Assembly: GCA_025201345.1 (NCBI GenBank)
Contig: JAIXMG010000027.1
Span: 399,501 to 463,500 of the forward strand
Direction: 5' to 3'
Length of the DNA stretch: 64,000 bases
Source of the DNA: Thamnidium elegans
Lineage: Eukaryota; Mucoromycota; Mucoromycetes; Mucorales; Mucoraceae
The position numbers and the translations under genes are program-made. Each line of letters starts with the position of its first letter. The stretch's first letter is position 1. This document shows, in pieces, positions 22,562 to 35,468 of the stretch. The notes below the pieces were generated by a model. That model saw only the letters and a list, made by a program, of their open reading frames with translations, was not told where the DNA came from and made no database searches.

Positions 22562-25008
22562 TTAAACTTCCATAGTTTGTTGTAATGTAAATGTACGATT
22601 ATTCAATTGATGTACACTATAAAGTTCATAATAATTTACACTAGCATTCTTTCCTTGCGTTGACTCTGTCCAAAAATCGAGACAGTTATTCCAACATCCA
22701 TGATCAAACACGTTTCCCTTGGTCACGCTACCACGTCGATTACGTGCTTTGTGTAAGGCTCGCGCACCTGCAACTAATTGAAGACAAGGGCAGAACCCGC
22801 CCGAGTGTCCATGGCCGTGATGTCCCTCTCCTGTGGTTGGTCCATCTGTGCCCTCTGTACCGCCTGCAACTGTAGATATCAATCCAGTAGGATTACTTGC
22901 ATTCATGTACGAGTAACGGTTTGCGTTAGCGCTTTCATTTGTCGTCATGGCAATCGCCACTTGGTATAACTGAACACCAAGTAAAAACATCGACCAAGTT
23001 AATTGAAACACAGTCCAGATTGTTAATGCAAGTGTCCACGTATCGAAATTAAAGTAACCGCATACGGTTGATCCCAATAAACAAGTACTGTCTGGTCCTT
23101 GGTCGTAAATAGGCGATTCCTTTGTTAAATCTATTTTTTTTTTTTCATCATTAGCTCTTGGGTACAGCTATAAATTGTATATATAAACTTACAGGCAATA
23201 GATAATAAAGTGAATGCAATAATAGCAACAACCATATTAATCAAGAACATCAAGAAAGGGCGATGATTATTAACACCAATACAATTGAAGATCCAAGGAC
23301 AATGACTAGATACACATATTCACTTAGTTTATTTTTCTTTCCTCTCTCTCTCTCTCTTTGTTACTTACTGGTCAAATTTAGCAACACATCGGTTACAGAC
23401 TTTACAATGTTTGGAACGTAAAGGCTTTTTGATCTATAAAAAAAATAAAATACATTAGTCTTTTTACACGTAAATATCCCTTCTAAATCCAACTAACTAA
23501 GCACGTTAAACAAAAGTGTCGAACATCCAAAACATTATTTTCGGCCAATTCTTGCACACAACCATGTTGCTTTTCCCTTGAAAGGTCGTTTTTAATAAAC
23601 CCTGGATCTGCAGCCACTGCTTTAAAGAACGAAAACATGGCAGTAAAGAACGAAGAAACAAAGATCAAATGAGTAAACAACAATTGCGAAGTAGCTGGTA
23701 TAAAAAAAAAAATTTGATTAGCGCAAGAACAAACTAGTACCGAATATACTTTACATGGTAACAGAATAAAGGCCCAGGTGACAAGCACCCAAAACGCCGA
23801 AGATTGAAAGATACTTGAGAAATATGGTGTTTTCCAAACAGCGTCATTACTAGGAACTTGAATTAAATACTTTACGATTGAAATATGCATCAACGCAAAA
23901 GACGCAAGGGCTAAAGGCAACCCGGCGTACCACGGAAACATGGCCAAACACTTTAACGCAAACCCCAGTGCGACAAAAGGGGCCAAATAAGCAAATGTAT
24001 TCACCACACGTTTCGGTACTGGTTTGCCTATAGAACCAGGGTATTTACCTATACGTGTTTGTTGCACCGGGTTTCCTTCTGCCAACACATCAAACTCCAA
24101 TACGGCTCTATCCCACGTACGTTCAAATTTCTTTTCGTGCACGAAATCCATGACCGATTTCCCGCTTTGATCCACAGCATTTACATCCGCGTCGTACTCC
24201 AGCATCTTTCGAATGCACATTTTATTACCCCGTACCACTGCCCAATGCAACGGTGTCAACTGCGAATGGTCTGTAGCTGTAACACTAGCTCCGAATTTCA
24301 GCAGCAAGTCAACAGATTGCGCGTGTCCTTGATACGCTGCCCACATTAACGGTGTGTGTCCGCCGACACTATCGCACACATCAATTTCAATATCAAGATA
24401 AAGCAAATATAAAACAAGCATCGCATGAGACGAATGCACTGCTAAATGAAGTGCATTGAACCCTTGTCCGTCTTTTAACGAAGGATTAGCTCCTTCCTTA
24501 ATTAAACGATGTACTGCTGGCAATCGTCCTTGTCTTTATATATATACATGTTAGTATACCCAAGAAAGAATAATAATGCTAACCCCCCCCCCTCTTTACC
24601 TGCTAGCCCAATGTAAAGGTGTGGCCTTTAAATCACCTGCAGGTGCGTCAACAATAGCACCTTTATCAATTAAATATTTTACACACACATCATTATTGGC
24701 CAAAGTGGCATAATGTAAAGCAGTAGCGCCTTGAGCATCTGCATCGTTTACATCGGCCAATTTGTTGTCTAATAAATATCGAATCGTCTGAAACGAGCCT
24801 TTTTGTGCAGCATCGAAAATAGTAGTAGCTTTTTTGTATGTTAATAAAGAAAGTCAGAAGAAGAAAAAAAAAGAGACTTACAATCTTCTGTTCTTATTTC
24901 GGCTGTAGCTATATCAGTAGAAACGGCTAATGTAGGTTCTGCTGGAGAAAAAGAATGAACTTCGTTTTCTGACAACAAAGGTTGCTTATCTTCGTGTTGT
25001 TCTGCCAT
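22562..25008 (-). CDS. AKR1: Ankyrin-repeat DHHC palmitoyltransferase (Akr1-type)
   Basis: Seven exons read from 25008: 24882-25008, 24600-24828, 23755-24533, 23498-23694, 23369-23433, 23193-23305 and 22562-23130, giving 692 residues. Ankyrin repeats run over about residues 45-215 (IFDAAQKGSFQTIRYLL, GATALHYATLANN, ATPLHWASRQGRL, FNALHLAVHSSHA, HTPLMWAAYQGHA, LTPLHWAVVRGNK). Membrane segments follow, then the Cys-rich catalytic domain: [44 protein letters not shown], with DHHC split over an intron. More membrane segments lie after it. Family role: Golgi/endosomal S-acyltransferase, as yeast Akr1 and animal HIP14. The C-terminus has a Gly/His stretch (GHHGHGHSGG). Yeast Akr1 has DHYC; here it is DHHC. 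A 60-bp in-frame intron (23695-23754) could be retained without a stop. Confidence 0.92.
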
Positions 25009-26717
25009 TCAAAAAAAAAAATAAAAATAAAAAAAAAAAGGTACAGAATAGACGGAAAGAGGGAAAAGCGGAAGGAAAAAAAAGGCCTTGGCACGATATC
25101 AAAAAGGACTTTTAAAAACAACAACAAAAAGCTCAGCAATATAAAAAAAACACAGTGTGTAACTGTCCGTATAAACGGGATGTCTGTCTCTGTTGTATGG
25201 TTGGGATTATGCTACTGATGTTATAGAAAAGGGAGAGATTATTTGTTATTACCTAAGTTCGCAGTAATCTTTAAACATAATAAAGTTTAATGTATGTTCC
25301 CCCCAATCATGTCTAAATTCTGCATTTGACGTTACACCTTATATATATCGTCGATGCTTAAATGGTAGAATTACATCTCGCTTATAGACTATTTATCTAG
25401 CATATTTTATATATATTATGACACGACAAATAAAGCTTCATTTAATTTTTTATATCACCATTCACACCTGAATGTATATGTGGCAAAGTTCCCTTTCTGA
25501 CCAAAAGAGCCCCCTCTCTTATTCGCTATAAAAATCACTGGCTCAGCAATGTACTGCACTGTCATTCTTTCTAAACGTGAACACGCTTAATATGAGTATA
25601 TATCCCTGGTTAAATCTTATATTATTTACCTACATGTTATATTCCCTTTTTTTATTTAAATAAAACAACATAGTTAATTGGTCATGATACAGTAGACTAT
25701 CTAGAAATAAACAGATGTGTCAGATGTACTATTCTTTCTATTGTTTGTTCTTGTCACCTGAATTTTAGCTGTAAGTTACGAGCTTTTTTTTTTTTTTTTG
25801 TATAGTTTCGAAAAGTTTAAACCAAGTTCTTTCATATAGTACAAGTGCGAAGTTCACAGAAATTAATTATTGAAGAATAGTTATTTATATTTAATACCAC
25901 AAAAAAAAAAAAAAAGCGGAGGGGGAGAAATAATCCAATTCTTTCTAGGTGTTTTTTTTTGTCGGGAAACCTGACAAGACGATACTATTGGCTCATAACT
26001 TTTGGTGCCACGCGAAAATAGACTTTTTGCTTTTGTTTTTTTTTACATTATTCTATAACATAACAGTTGTAATACATTGTGTACATGATTTAATAGAATT
26101 AGTACAAATAATGGCCCCAAATTCTTTATATATTCTAATGGATAGTGGTACTATATTTTTTAGAGAAGTTTATCTTTAAAATTTAACAATGCTCATAAAT
26201 GATGTACAGTCAGGCTGCTTTCCCGTTTGCTCCCGCCCCTCTCATTATGGCATTTGAGTTTCCTAAGCTCTTTCAAAAACGGCATTAATTTTAACAAGAG
26301 AGAATGTATCGTTTGGTTTACTCTCTGCTATACTTAAATCTAATACGTATGTATCAAGATGAAAGATCCATTTGATGGTAGTGTCAGCTTGAAATCATTA
26401 ATCTTTGGGGGTGTTCCTTAATGCGCGTTCTATTTACGGGTTCAGAAAAATGGGAGACTTCTTTTTTCCTGCGCCAATCTGTAGATATAGTTGTATGAAC
26501 AGTGTTTGAATGAGGGCTCAAATATCTTCTTTTTTTTTATTCTGTACGTATGGTATCTTTACAAAACTACGTTTGGGCCTTGTTATTGAGAAGAACAAAG
26601 TCGAAGAAGTTGACATGCAAACTCGATACTACGAAATCTTACTATCACAGATGTTAGCAGACACTACCAAGATGATCTAAGAGCTCAACCAGGGCCTCCT
26701 CATCAAAACAAGAGAGT
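25009..26717. other. Gene-free AT-rich region
   Basis: No coding signal, RNA gene or repeat family is recognised apart from A/T runs (for example 25782-25799 and 25901-25915). The frames at 24982-25218 and 25949-26179 are low-complexity and unsupported. Confidence 0.5.
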
Positions 26718-27064
26718 TTAATCTTGCTGTGTTGGTTTTTCGCCAAGTATAAAAACATCTCCTAAGGCCAACAATTCTTGAATATTTTCTTCTAATGTAA
26801 CAGGTTTACAAATAGTATCAGCAGTATATTGATAATGTTTAAAAAGTTCGACGATACCAAGTTTATTATTCGAAAATCCAGTCGTAAAAGCAGATGGTGT
26901 CTTGGTAATTGTTGAAGATAATGATGAGGGTATTTCAGAAGATGATGCTGCTATGGCTGTTGATGATAATGCTGCATTGTTTGATGTAGTTGGTTCACAG
27001 GAAGCTATTAGCCTTCTCTCTTCCCAAAATTCAGTACAAGAAAGAGTTTTCTCCAGTTGTTAAG
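26718..27064 (-). pseudogene. Coding-like open stretch without start codon (terminal exon or gene relic)
   Basis: The minus strand is open for about 115 codons, from near 27064 down to the TAA at 26718-26720, with no ATG in frame. The composition is protein-like: an N-terminal KTLSCTEFWEERRLIAS, a Ser/Thr/Ala-rich linker, then an ordered-looking GIVELFKHYQYTADTIC.PVTLEENIQELLALGDVFILGE. I do not recognise the family. It could be the last exon of a gene whose upstream exons I cannot find in 27,065-28,200, or a fossil. The region is otherwise non-coding. Confidence 0.4.
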
Positions 27065-28228
27065 CTCACTATTAAGCTGAACCCGCTCACTTTCTGGAAT
27101 GTAATTACTCAGAATACTCTTATGGGTTATACGATCGCCCCATTGAAAAGAAAGCAGTAATAAAATGATTTAATGATGAGAACCATGCCTTGCACAAAAC
27201 CGGTATCCGTCCCAATAGAACTGCTCCAAGTAAAGTGCACTTTTCTCCAATCATTTACCATAAATCAATATTGATTTGTATTACTTTTTTTTAGAACAAC
27301 GTCAATATTTACCTTTTGAAGCTGGAAATGATTCCAACCAATAAGCACATAATACAATCCTTTTCATGCAAACTTTCTCGTTCTGGGACTGGAGTAACCA
27401 TAAAATATTTAAACCCCGAAATAAAGCTTGCTTGAGAAGGCTCTAACACAGACATATTTTATTAGTATTGGAACAGAGATGTCAACGCAGCTGCTGACAT
27501 GAAACTAATTCTCACGACATATGTTTATCAAGGATTTTACACGGGTTCTAGACCGTAGTAACTGCCCAGAGGCAGAAGAGAAGAAAACGAAGAAGAAGAC
27601 GCTTACATTATTTCACATCTCGCGTGCTGTAATAGCCTAACTTCACGGTTATTTAAACAGATTTATTCTCCCCTTTTCATATTTCTTTATCATTATTTTC
27701 TTTTCTTTCTCTTGTGTTACTTTACTTTTCTTATAAATAGAGTCAATATTTTCCTCACTTAAAAAGCTATCTTCGATTTTATTACTTTGAAGCATTAGTT
27801 GCTCAAGTTCTTTTTTTGTTATTTTTATTTTTCTAGTGAATAGAAATCATCTTTAAAATAAATATTCGTCCACTTTGTAGTTCTTGTGTAAGTAAACGTC
27901 CTTAAAGGAAACATAATACACTTCAAATAAACTATCCAAAAACGTTTTGACTTGTAATAAAAACATTTAAAAGAACCTTGCAACTGTAAAATAGATCACA
28001 CATAAATTTGCAGTTGCGACCGACCTTTTCGAAATCAAGCGCTTGCAAAACCAGTCGCTATAAAATAATTCTATTAAAAAAAGGGAAATCATTTTTTTAT
28101 TACATTTTGTTTCGAGTGAAGCGATATTATTTTTAAAATCGTTAAAGATGTTGTTTTTAGCCGTATAAAAAAACGATTAAGTTTAAAGGACTCTTTAAGG
28201 AGCGCATTAGCCAAATGCAAGAGTTCTA
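27065..28228. other. Gene-free AT-rich region
   Basis: About 1.16 kb hold nothing supportable. A short plus-strand open stretch near 27,055-27,165 has some protein-like composition but no recognisable motif. Confidence 0.45.
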
Positions 28229-28401
28229 CAGTAGCGGCTCTATTTAAGGGTGGCCAAAATTCTCAGAAAATCCACCCTTAAATCGATTATTAGCGATAAT
28301 AGTGGTGTTAAAGCGGGGGACGGAAGAAGGTGTCCTGGAGAAATCCACCCTTAAATAGAGCCTACCCTTAAATCGAACACCCTTAAATAGAGCCGCTACT
28401 G
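28229..28401. mobile_element. Small MITE (Tc1/mariner-pogo type), 173 bp
   Basis: The ends are perfect inverted repeats of 24 bp beginning CAGTAGCGGCTCTATTTAAG. The element is flanked by TA on both sides (28227-28228 and 28402-28403), the target duplication of Tc1/mariner-pogo elements. Inside, the motif TTTAAGGGTG or its complement recurs several times next to the right end, so subterminal repeats are stacked there. No coding capacity. A CAGTA start is typical of pogo/Fot1-like ends. Confidence 0.8.
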
Positions 28402-28403
28402 TA

Positions 28404-31400
28404 GTTCAAATCTAGGTATAATCTATGTTTATTGATAATGTAGTACTGTCTTTCCTGCTTACCTCACTAGTATTAGTAAATTTATTCATTCCTCACTTAA
28501 TTTAAAATTATCTTATTCCCATTCATGTTTTCCTCAGGTCCCACCATAGTCTTCCCCTTCCCTCATTAAGACATTTAGAGATTTCACATGTAACAGTACG
28601 AGCTCAATTTATTTGTAAAGTCTCACTTAACCGGTTAGGTGACGTATACATGTTTGTTTTTTAGCACCTTCAAGTTTCGAATTTAGGAAGAATTTCATGT
28701 ACTGTACATAAAAGATTTTTATGATTGCGAACTAACACTACAAGCAGCATTAAACCGGTCTTGCACTCATTTTGATTTGTTTGTAATAGATGTAATTATA
28801 AGATAGTACACCGAGCGATGCATCCCCTTTGTTAAAAGAAATACCGGTTTTGAAGAATTTAGGAAATACAAATATCATACTGGCGGGCGCGATTTGGAAT
28901 TAAAACAAAAATAGAAAATTACAAGCGCAATAGAATCGCCAAATAGATTGAGGAACCTTGAAGACTAGAAGTTGAAGACTAGATAGATTGTGTTCAAAAA
29001 CAAACGCAGCAATAGCAGAAAAGAGAACGAGAGACAGGAGGGTACAAACAGGAAAGTATTTGTGTTTTGCTTTTTATTCTACAAAAAAACTTATTTGCAA
29101 GAGATGCTTGAGTCAGTAATCCATACTTTAAATGGAAGAACCTCTCTTGACACCGATCCTTGAAGCTATATCATAATTTATGATACCTGAATGCTTCCTG
29201 AACTTGGGTTCTCTTTTCGTTTTGGACTTGGGCTTGGGTTTTGCTCTACGTAATCTCTGTTTTTAATAAATATAACACTAGCAGTATTATTTTTCTACAA
29301 CCAATTTCAACAATATGACAGCTTATCTTGAAACAATCACCGCCATACACCTTTCGCTATAAATAGTTAGTAAAGTAACAACGAGGACAAAGAGAAGATA
29401 ATGCAACGCAAAAGCAACTCAATTTTCTCACCGCAGCTAGCATTAAAAACTAACATTGTGCCTTTATTCGTATTAGTAGGATTCGAGATATTTGTCTGTT
29501 ATCAAATCTACGGAAGTTTATCAATGCCAATTGTTGCCTTTATGTCCAGAAAATTCAATTCAAAAAGTATTGTTTTGCAAAAAAAAAAAAAAAAAAAAAA
29601 AAAGTAGAATAAAAAATACGTTCGTTACGGGAGATGATACTCATGTTTAGTATTGTTTCCAGATATTTGGTCATTGTGCGCTTTACTAAAAGTATTTTTT
29701 ATTTTGTTATTGTGCCTTTTTTTTTATTGAATATCTACTAACGGGAAAAGTGTCAGGTGAGGAAAGAATGTATATTATAACCCTTTAAATTAGGCACTAT
29801 AAACTTTTTTTTTGTATTAAAGCCATTGCATATATACACACTTTATTAAAATGTACGCCTGACACACGCTAAATCAATAAATTACTATCATGTAATTAGT
29901 AAATTATAGGATAAAAGGATAAACTATTTGGTACCTCCTAAAAAGAAATAAACCCAGTAAATAGTCCACTAACCTTTTAAATGTTTCGGCGTATAGCGAA
30001 AACCTTTTTTTTTTCTATTAACCTATCTCTGGATTCCTCTTTTTTAAACTTCTGATACTTCCCCAGGACACTAAAATATTATGCTTTTTGATAGGATTAA
30101 CTTTATTAAGCTTATTTTTTTTTTTTGACGTGTTGGATCTCAGATATCGAGAGGCCTGAAACAGCCAATGTTACACGTATGCAGGAACAACTTTTTTTTT
30201 ATATAAAGTAAACTTGAAGCGTTTTATCCCAAGTAAATATATATATATATATGGATGTTAATTTTAAAAATTAAATAAAGATATACCCGAAAGTGTAAAT
30301 ATACTAGTGAGAGGAAGGCAGGAGATATAAAGAGTAAAAATAAATTACGTGTCAGTAAATGACCGGAACTCGGATGAGTGATACAACAATCACCCGTTCA
30401 AATGTACACACAAAATCGGAAAGAGAAAGCAAGGGTACTCGAAGAAAAAATAAGATCATGTTGATTTACTTTCAAGTTACTCTACATCTTTTTGCAATAC
30501 CAATGTTTACTACATTAAACAACCTTTTCATTTTCCAGAAAGTCGTTAACTTAAAAATTTACAGCAGTCTTTTAAACAGTCCTTTTTCGTGATTCACCGC
30601 GGAGACAAAAAAAAAAAAGTTAAAAAGCCGTGAAAAATTTTCAAATTTTGTTTTTTTCTTTAACACAACGAGACTCTTTAACTATTTGTACTTTATCTCA
30701 TGGTACCTTCAGTCACTCAGTACTCGGATAAAAACTATGTTTTGTCAGACAACGGATCATGACTCCCTTTTTCTCTTTTGAGAAAGGGACAGTGAGTGTT
30801 CTGTTCACAGATGAAACTTTATTTTTTTATATATGTACAAAAATGAAAATGAAAAAATGGTATGGGGGGAGGCTGTGTTTTTTTAATACACAAGGGTCTC
30901 GCACATAAAAAAGGGAGTAATAACTAGTTCGATTTGATAGGATCATTCAAACAAAAACTATATTATTCTCGACAAAACTAGAATATATATATCCCTGATC
31001 AACATGGGAGTTGCCACAAACTAGTTTTTTTTTTCTACCCGCATCAAACGTAGCGATTTTAGTAAGATTTTACATATAGATTTATACGGAGAACATACGC
31101 CCTTTTTTTTTAAAAAAGAAAAGAAAAAAAGGGCTTATCAATTAGCTTATTCTAATTGTTACTGTTTGCGTTACAATAAGGTTGAGTAAAAAAAAGGATG
31201 CTATTTAAGTTGAGGGGGCTAAACGCACGCGAGATATACTTTTTGTTCGATCATAAAAGATACTGTTGTCAAGAGGATATCCGTTATCAAGGAAACAAAT
31301 GACCGAGTTTTGACTTAATTAAAATGCTCACATGAGCAAAAAAAAAAAAATGAAAATTTCAAAATCTGTTTATGAGAGGGAATGTAGTATGAAAAAAGAC

Positions 31401-31561
31401 CCAGGAAAAGGATCTACGCACAATCACGTGTAAAAATAAATAAAACATTTCTATAACCCGGGTCGTCACAACTTAATTATTACTACAGCTCCCCCTTTTT
31501 TTTTATTTTTACTTTTTGTTCTTCTTTATTTTATATATTTCAATCCTTTCCTTTTTGAATA
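28404..31561. other. Gene-free AT-rich region upstream of SEY1
   Basis: About 3.2 kb have no supportable gene. A runs occur at 29580-29603 and elsewhere, and a (TA)n tract at about 30237-30251. Open frames at 29401-29607 and 30359-30592 look like chance. Confidence 0.5.
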
Positions 31562-34500
31562 ATGTAAGTTATATGTATATATAAAAAAGCAACAACAGTA
31601 ATTATAGAAACTAAAGCGTATAAATAAAAGGACCCTTAACGAGACACTCGTCGAACAAGATGTAAACCATCTTACCCCACCTGCTTCCAAAGGTTCTATC
31701 TCAACCACAAGTTGGGAGAAGGACACTCAGCCCATTCCTCGTCTTCAAATTGTAGATGAGCACCAAAAGTTTACGTAAGAAAAACTAAAAAGAAAAAGAA
31801 AGAAAAAAATATAGTTTTTTTTTTTATTAAATACGAAAAAAAAATATATATATATATATTAGTCAGGACTTGCCTGCTTATCTTGAAAAGTGGAACTTGG
31901 GAGATGCCGGATTTAAATATAATGTAGTTGCAGTATTCGGTTCTCAAAGTACCGGTAAAAGTAAGTATTATTCTAACAAACGAAAATCTTTTTTATAGAA
32001 TTTATTAACGCGTATATTTCTTTAAAAAAGGTACGTTATTGAACGGTTTGTTTGGTACATCGTTTGATGTTATGGATGAAAATCAAAGAAGTCAAACAAC
32101 AAAAGGTATTTGGATGTCCCGTGGTAGAGGAATGCATGTTCTCGTGATGGACGTAGAAGGTACAGATGGTCGTGAACGAGGCGAAGATCAAGACTTTGAA
32201 CGTAAATCTGCTCTCTTTTCTATGGCTACTAGTGAAGTCATCATTTTGAATTTATGGGAACACCAAGTTGGTCTTTATCAAGGTGCTAATATGGGTTTGT
32301 TAAAGACTGTTTTTGAAGTCAATTTAACTTTATTCCAAACTCAAAAAAGGTATATTTTTTATTTTATTTTATTTTTATTTTGAAACGCTAAACAAAAAAA
32401 CAAAAAAATATATATATATTCTTGTTAAATATATAGTAAAGAAAAGACCCTTTTATTGATCGTTATCCGTGACCACGTTGGATCAACACCTTTAGCTAAC
32501 TTGGCTAGAACACTTCAAGCTGATTTAGAAAAAATTTGGGCTGGTTTATCAAAGGTAAAAAAAAAAAAACGTACTAGTTTTTTTATGCATACAATTTAAC
32601 CCTTTTTTTATTTTTTGAAGCCCGAAGGACTTGAAAATTGTAAGATTCATGATTATTTTGACTTCATGTATACTGGTTTACCTCATAAGGTTCTTTTACC
32701 TGAGAAGTTTAACGAAGAAGTTGCTAATCTCCGTTGCAGGTAATTTACCTATATTTTTTTTTATCATGTGTTAAAATAATAATACCGAAACTATTATAGA
32801 TTCAATGACCCTGCTCATCCTGATTTCGTGTTCAAACCTGAATACCATAAACGTATTCCTGCTGATGGTTACCATATTTACGCCTCCAACATTTGGGATA
32901 AAGTACTTACTAATAAGGACTTGGATCTACCTACTCAACAAGAACTTTTAGCTCAATACAGATGTGATGAAATTTCGAATGTTAGTAAAAAAAAAAAAAA
33001 ATGTTTGCGAAACCCCCCCCCCCACTAATGCGTAATTATATCTAGGTTGCGTTCGAAATTTTCTCCAAGAAACTTATTCCTTTTAGACAACCTATTCTTG
33101 AAAAGGCACAAATTATTGAAGACCTTGGTGAGCAAATGCTTTCTATTCGTAAAGAAGCCGTTGATTCATTTGATAAGAACGCATCTCGTTATCATCAAGG
33201 TGTTTATGAAAAGAAGAGATTAGAAATGATTACAAAGTTAAACATTCAATTGAACGTTTTGTTTGTTGGTCAATTAAAGAATCTTCACAAGAAGGCTATC
33301 CTTACATTTGATGAAAACCTCAAGGCCGAATTAAAGAAACCTAATTATAATTTTGCTGTTGCTGTTGAAAGTTGTTTAAAGGATTCTCAGGAGTTATTCT
33401 TAAACGGTGCTAAAGGTAGATATATATACATATATAGTATAGTAACATTATATATATTAATATAATGTAGCTCTTATTTTACCTGATACCGATTGGTCTT
33501 ATGTTAATGAACTCAACACGCTCGAAGAAGAATTCTCTCAAGCATCCACTAAAGCACGTACAGACGAATTTAAAAAGATGACTAAATCCTTGGCAGTAAG
33601 TTTTTTCTTTTTCTTTTTAGGGTATAAATATACTTATATGTATAATTTGTAATAGAAACAAGTCGAAAATGAATTATCTGAACCAGTTACCTTAGCTTTG
33701 AATGATCCTAAGCCTGATGCATGGCACAAGATCATTCAAACTTATACCAATACGGTTGAGAATGGTCAAACTACCTTGGACAAGATTGCAAAGAGTAATT
33801 ATCATGTGAATTTCAAATGTAAAAAAAAGGGTTAATTAATCATTCGATTTTAGGCTTTAATTCATCTTCAAAGGAATTGAAAGAGTCTATATCCGATCTT
33901 AGATTACAAGCTTGGCTGGTGCTTCGTAAAAAAATAGATGAAGAATTGGCTGATACCATGTTACTCTTAAAATTACGTTCAAGGTAATTGCTTACGCTAT
34001 TTATAAACAGAGTTTATGTATATACTAAATCTGTATACATATACATATATAAAGATTCGAGGAGAAGTTTAGATATGATGATCATGGACTTCCTCGTGTT
34101 TGGAAACCTGAGGATGATATTGATTCACACTTTAAACGTGCTAAAGAAGATGTAAAATACACACTTAAAAAATAGAAAAGGATTACATATCTAATTATTT
34201 TTTTATTCATATATCTATATCTAGACATTGACCTTGGTCACTTTATTCGCAAAGATCAATTTGAATGATGATGAAGGTTTTGAAATCGAATCTACAGAGG
34301 TAAAAGAAAAAAGAAACATCTAGAGTTTAGGGATACTAATTATAATATAAAATAGGACTTTGACTTTAAACAATCCCTTATTGTTCTTAGTGAAGCCAAG
34401 CAAATTGATATCTCTAACCGCTTCAAACGTGAATCAGATGCATTTTATTTAGAAGCTAAACGATCCGTAGTATCAACTACAGCCAAGATACCTACTTGGG

Positions 34501-34751
34501 CTATCCTTGCTATGGTCTTCCTTGGTTGGAACGAGTTCATGACCATCATTAAAAACCCCATCTACATGGTTTTCTTTGTATTATTTATCTCATTTGGTTA
34601 TGTTATTTTCGCTCTTAATCTCTGGGGTCCTCTTGAACGTATCATTTCCACTGTTGCAGGAGAAGCGACGAGAATTGCTAAAGAACGTATTGCTGATACT
34701 GTAGAAATTGCTAAAGAGCAAACTCACCATAAAGAGAAAAAGGATCAGTAA
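31562..34751 (+). CDS. SEY1: Sey1/RHD3-family dynamin-like GTPase (ER membrane fusion)
   Basis: Fourteen exons: 31562-31563, 31631-31774, 31863-31960, 32031-32349, 32437-32554, 32621-32739, 32800-32980, 33046-33415, 33471-33595, 33656-33794, 33854-33983, 34055-34151, 34225-34299 and 34356-34751, giving 770 residues (yeast Sey1 is of similar length). The GTPase domain has P-loop GSQSTGKS, switch motif [15 protein letters not shown] and the RDH of VIRDHVG. A long helical bundle follows, then two adjacent membrane segments ([13 protein letters not shown]...; [24 protein letters not shown]) and a short basic cytosolic tail, the atlastin/Sey1 layout. Family role: homotypic ER tubule fusion. The start ATG is apparently split AT|G by a 67-bp intron (31564-31630); no other in-frame ATG exists upstream. 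Confidence 0.92.
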
Positions 34752-35468
34752 ATACTTTTTTTTATATATAATTAAAAGAACTGTACAAATGTTTATTATT
34801 GTTGTCAAGCCCATTGACAGTGTGTTTATTATTTACATCAAAAGGGTCATGTGGATTCTTAAAAAGATCTGTATTACTTTGATTTAAATTTAACCTAATA
34901 AAAAGGGCTTATATAATTTTTTTTTACAGGTGAATACGTTATTGTGATCTTATTCAGTTTTGTGTCAGCATGTTGAGATATTTAAAAGAATAAAGACGTT
35001 ATAGGAACGTAAAGGACGTTTGAGAGACAATACATAAATTATTATTTTTCGGGGATTTACATCACTGTTTTGCAGATAAGTAAAGATCTGGAAACGCATA
35101 ATCATTACACTGTTATGTAGTGAATCTAGTCGGTCGTACTACTTGCAAAAGGCTGATTACACTTAATTTATTTTTTTTGTCATCAATAATTAAATCGTCC
35201 CTAAAAGATTAATGGTTACTGAAAGACCCATACAAAAGTTTATTTCTCTAAAAGGCTACCTCATATACAAGTAAAAAAAAAAAAAAGAACTTCGTTGGTG
35301 TTTTGAAACCAACATAAATCTTGCTGTTATATTTACGCTTAAATCCAACAATATATAATCTGACTTAGTCAAAACAAATACAGTCGAAAAAGGATTTTTT
35401 ATTTTTATATAATGTATTAAATAAATAAATGGATTTATATATCAATAAAATGGGAGTGGGGGAGGGTA
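34752..35468. other. Tail-to-tail spacer between SEY1 and the Qa-SNARE
   Basis: About 720 bp of AT-rich DNA hold no gene. Shared 3' regions of two convergent genes would lie here. Confidence 0.5.
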
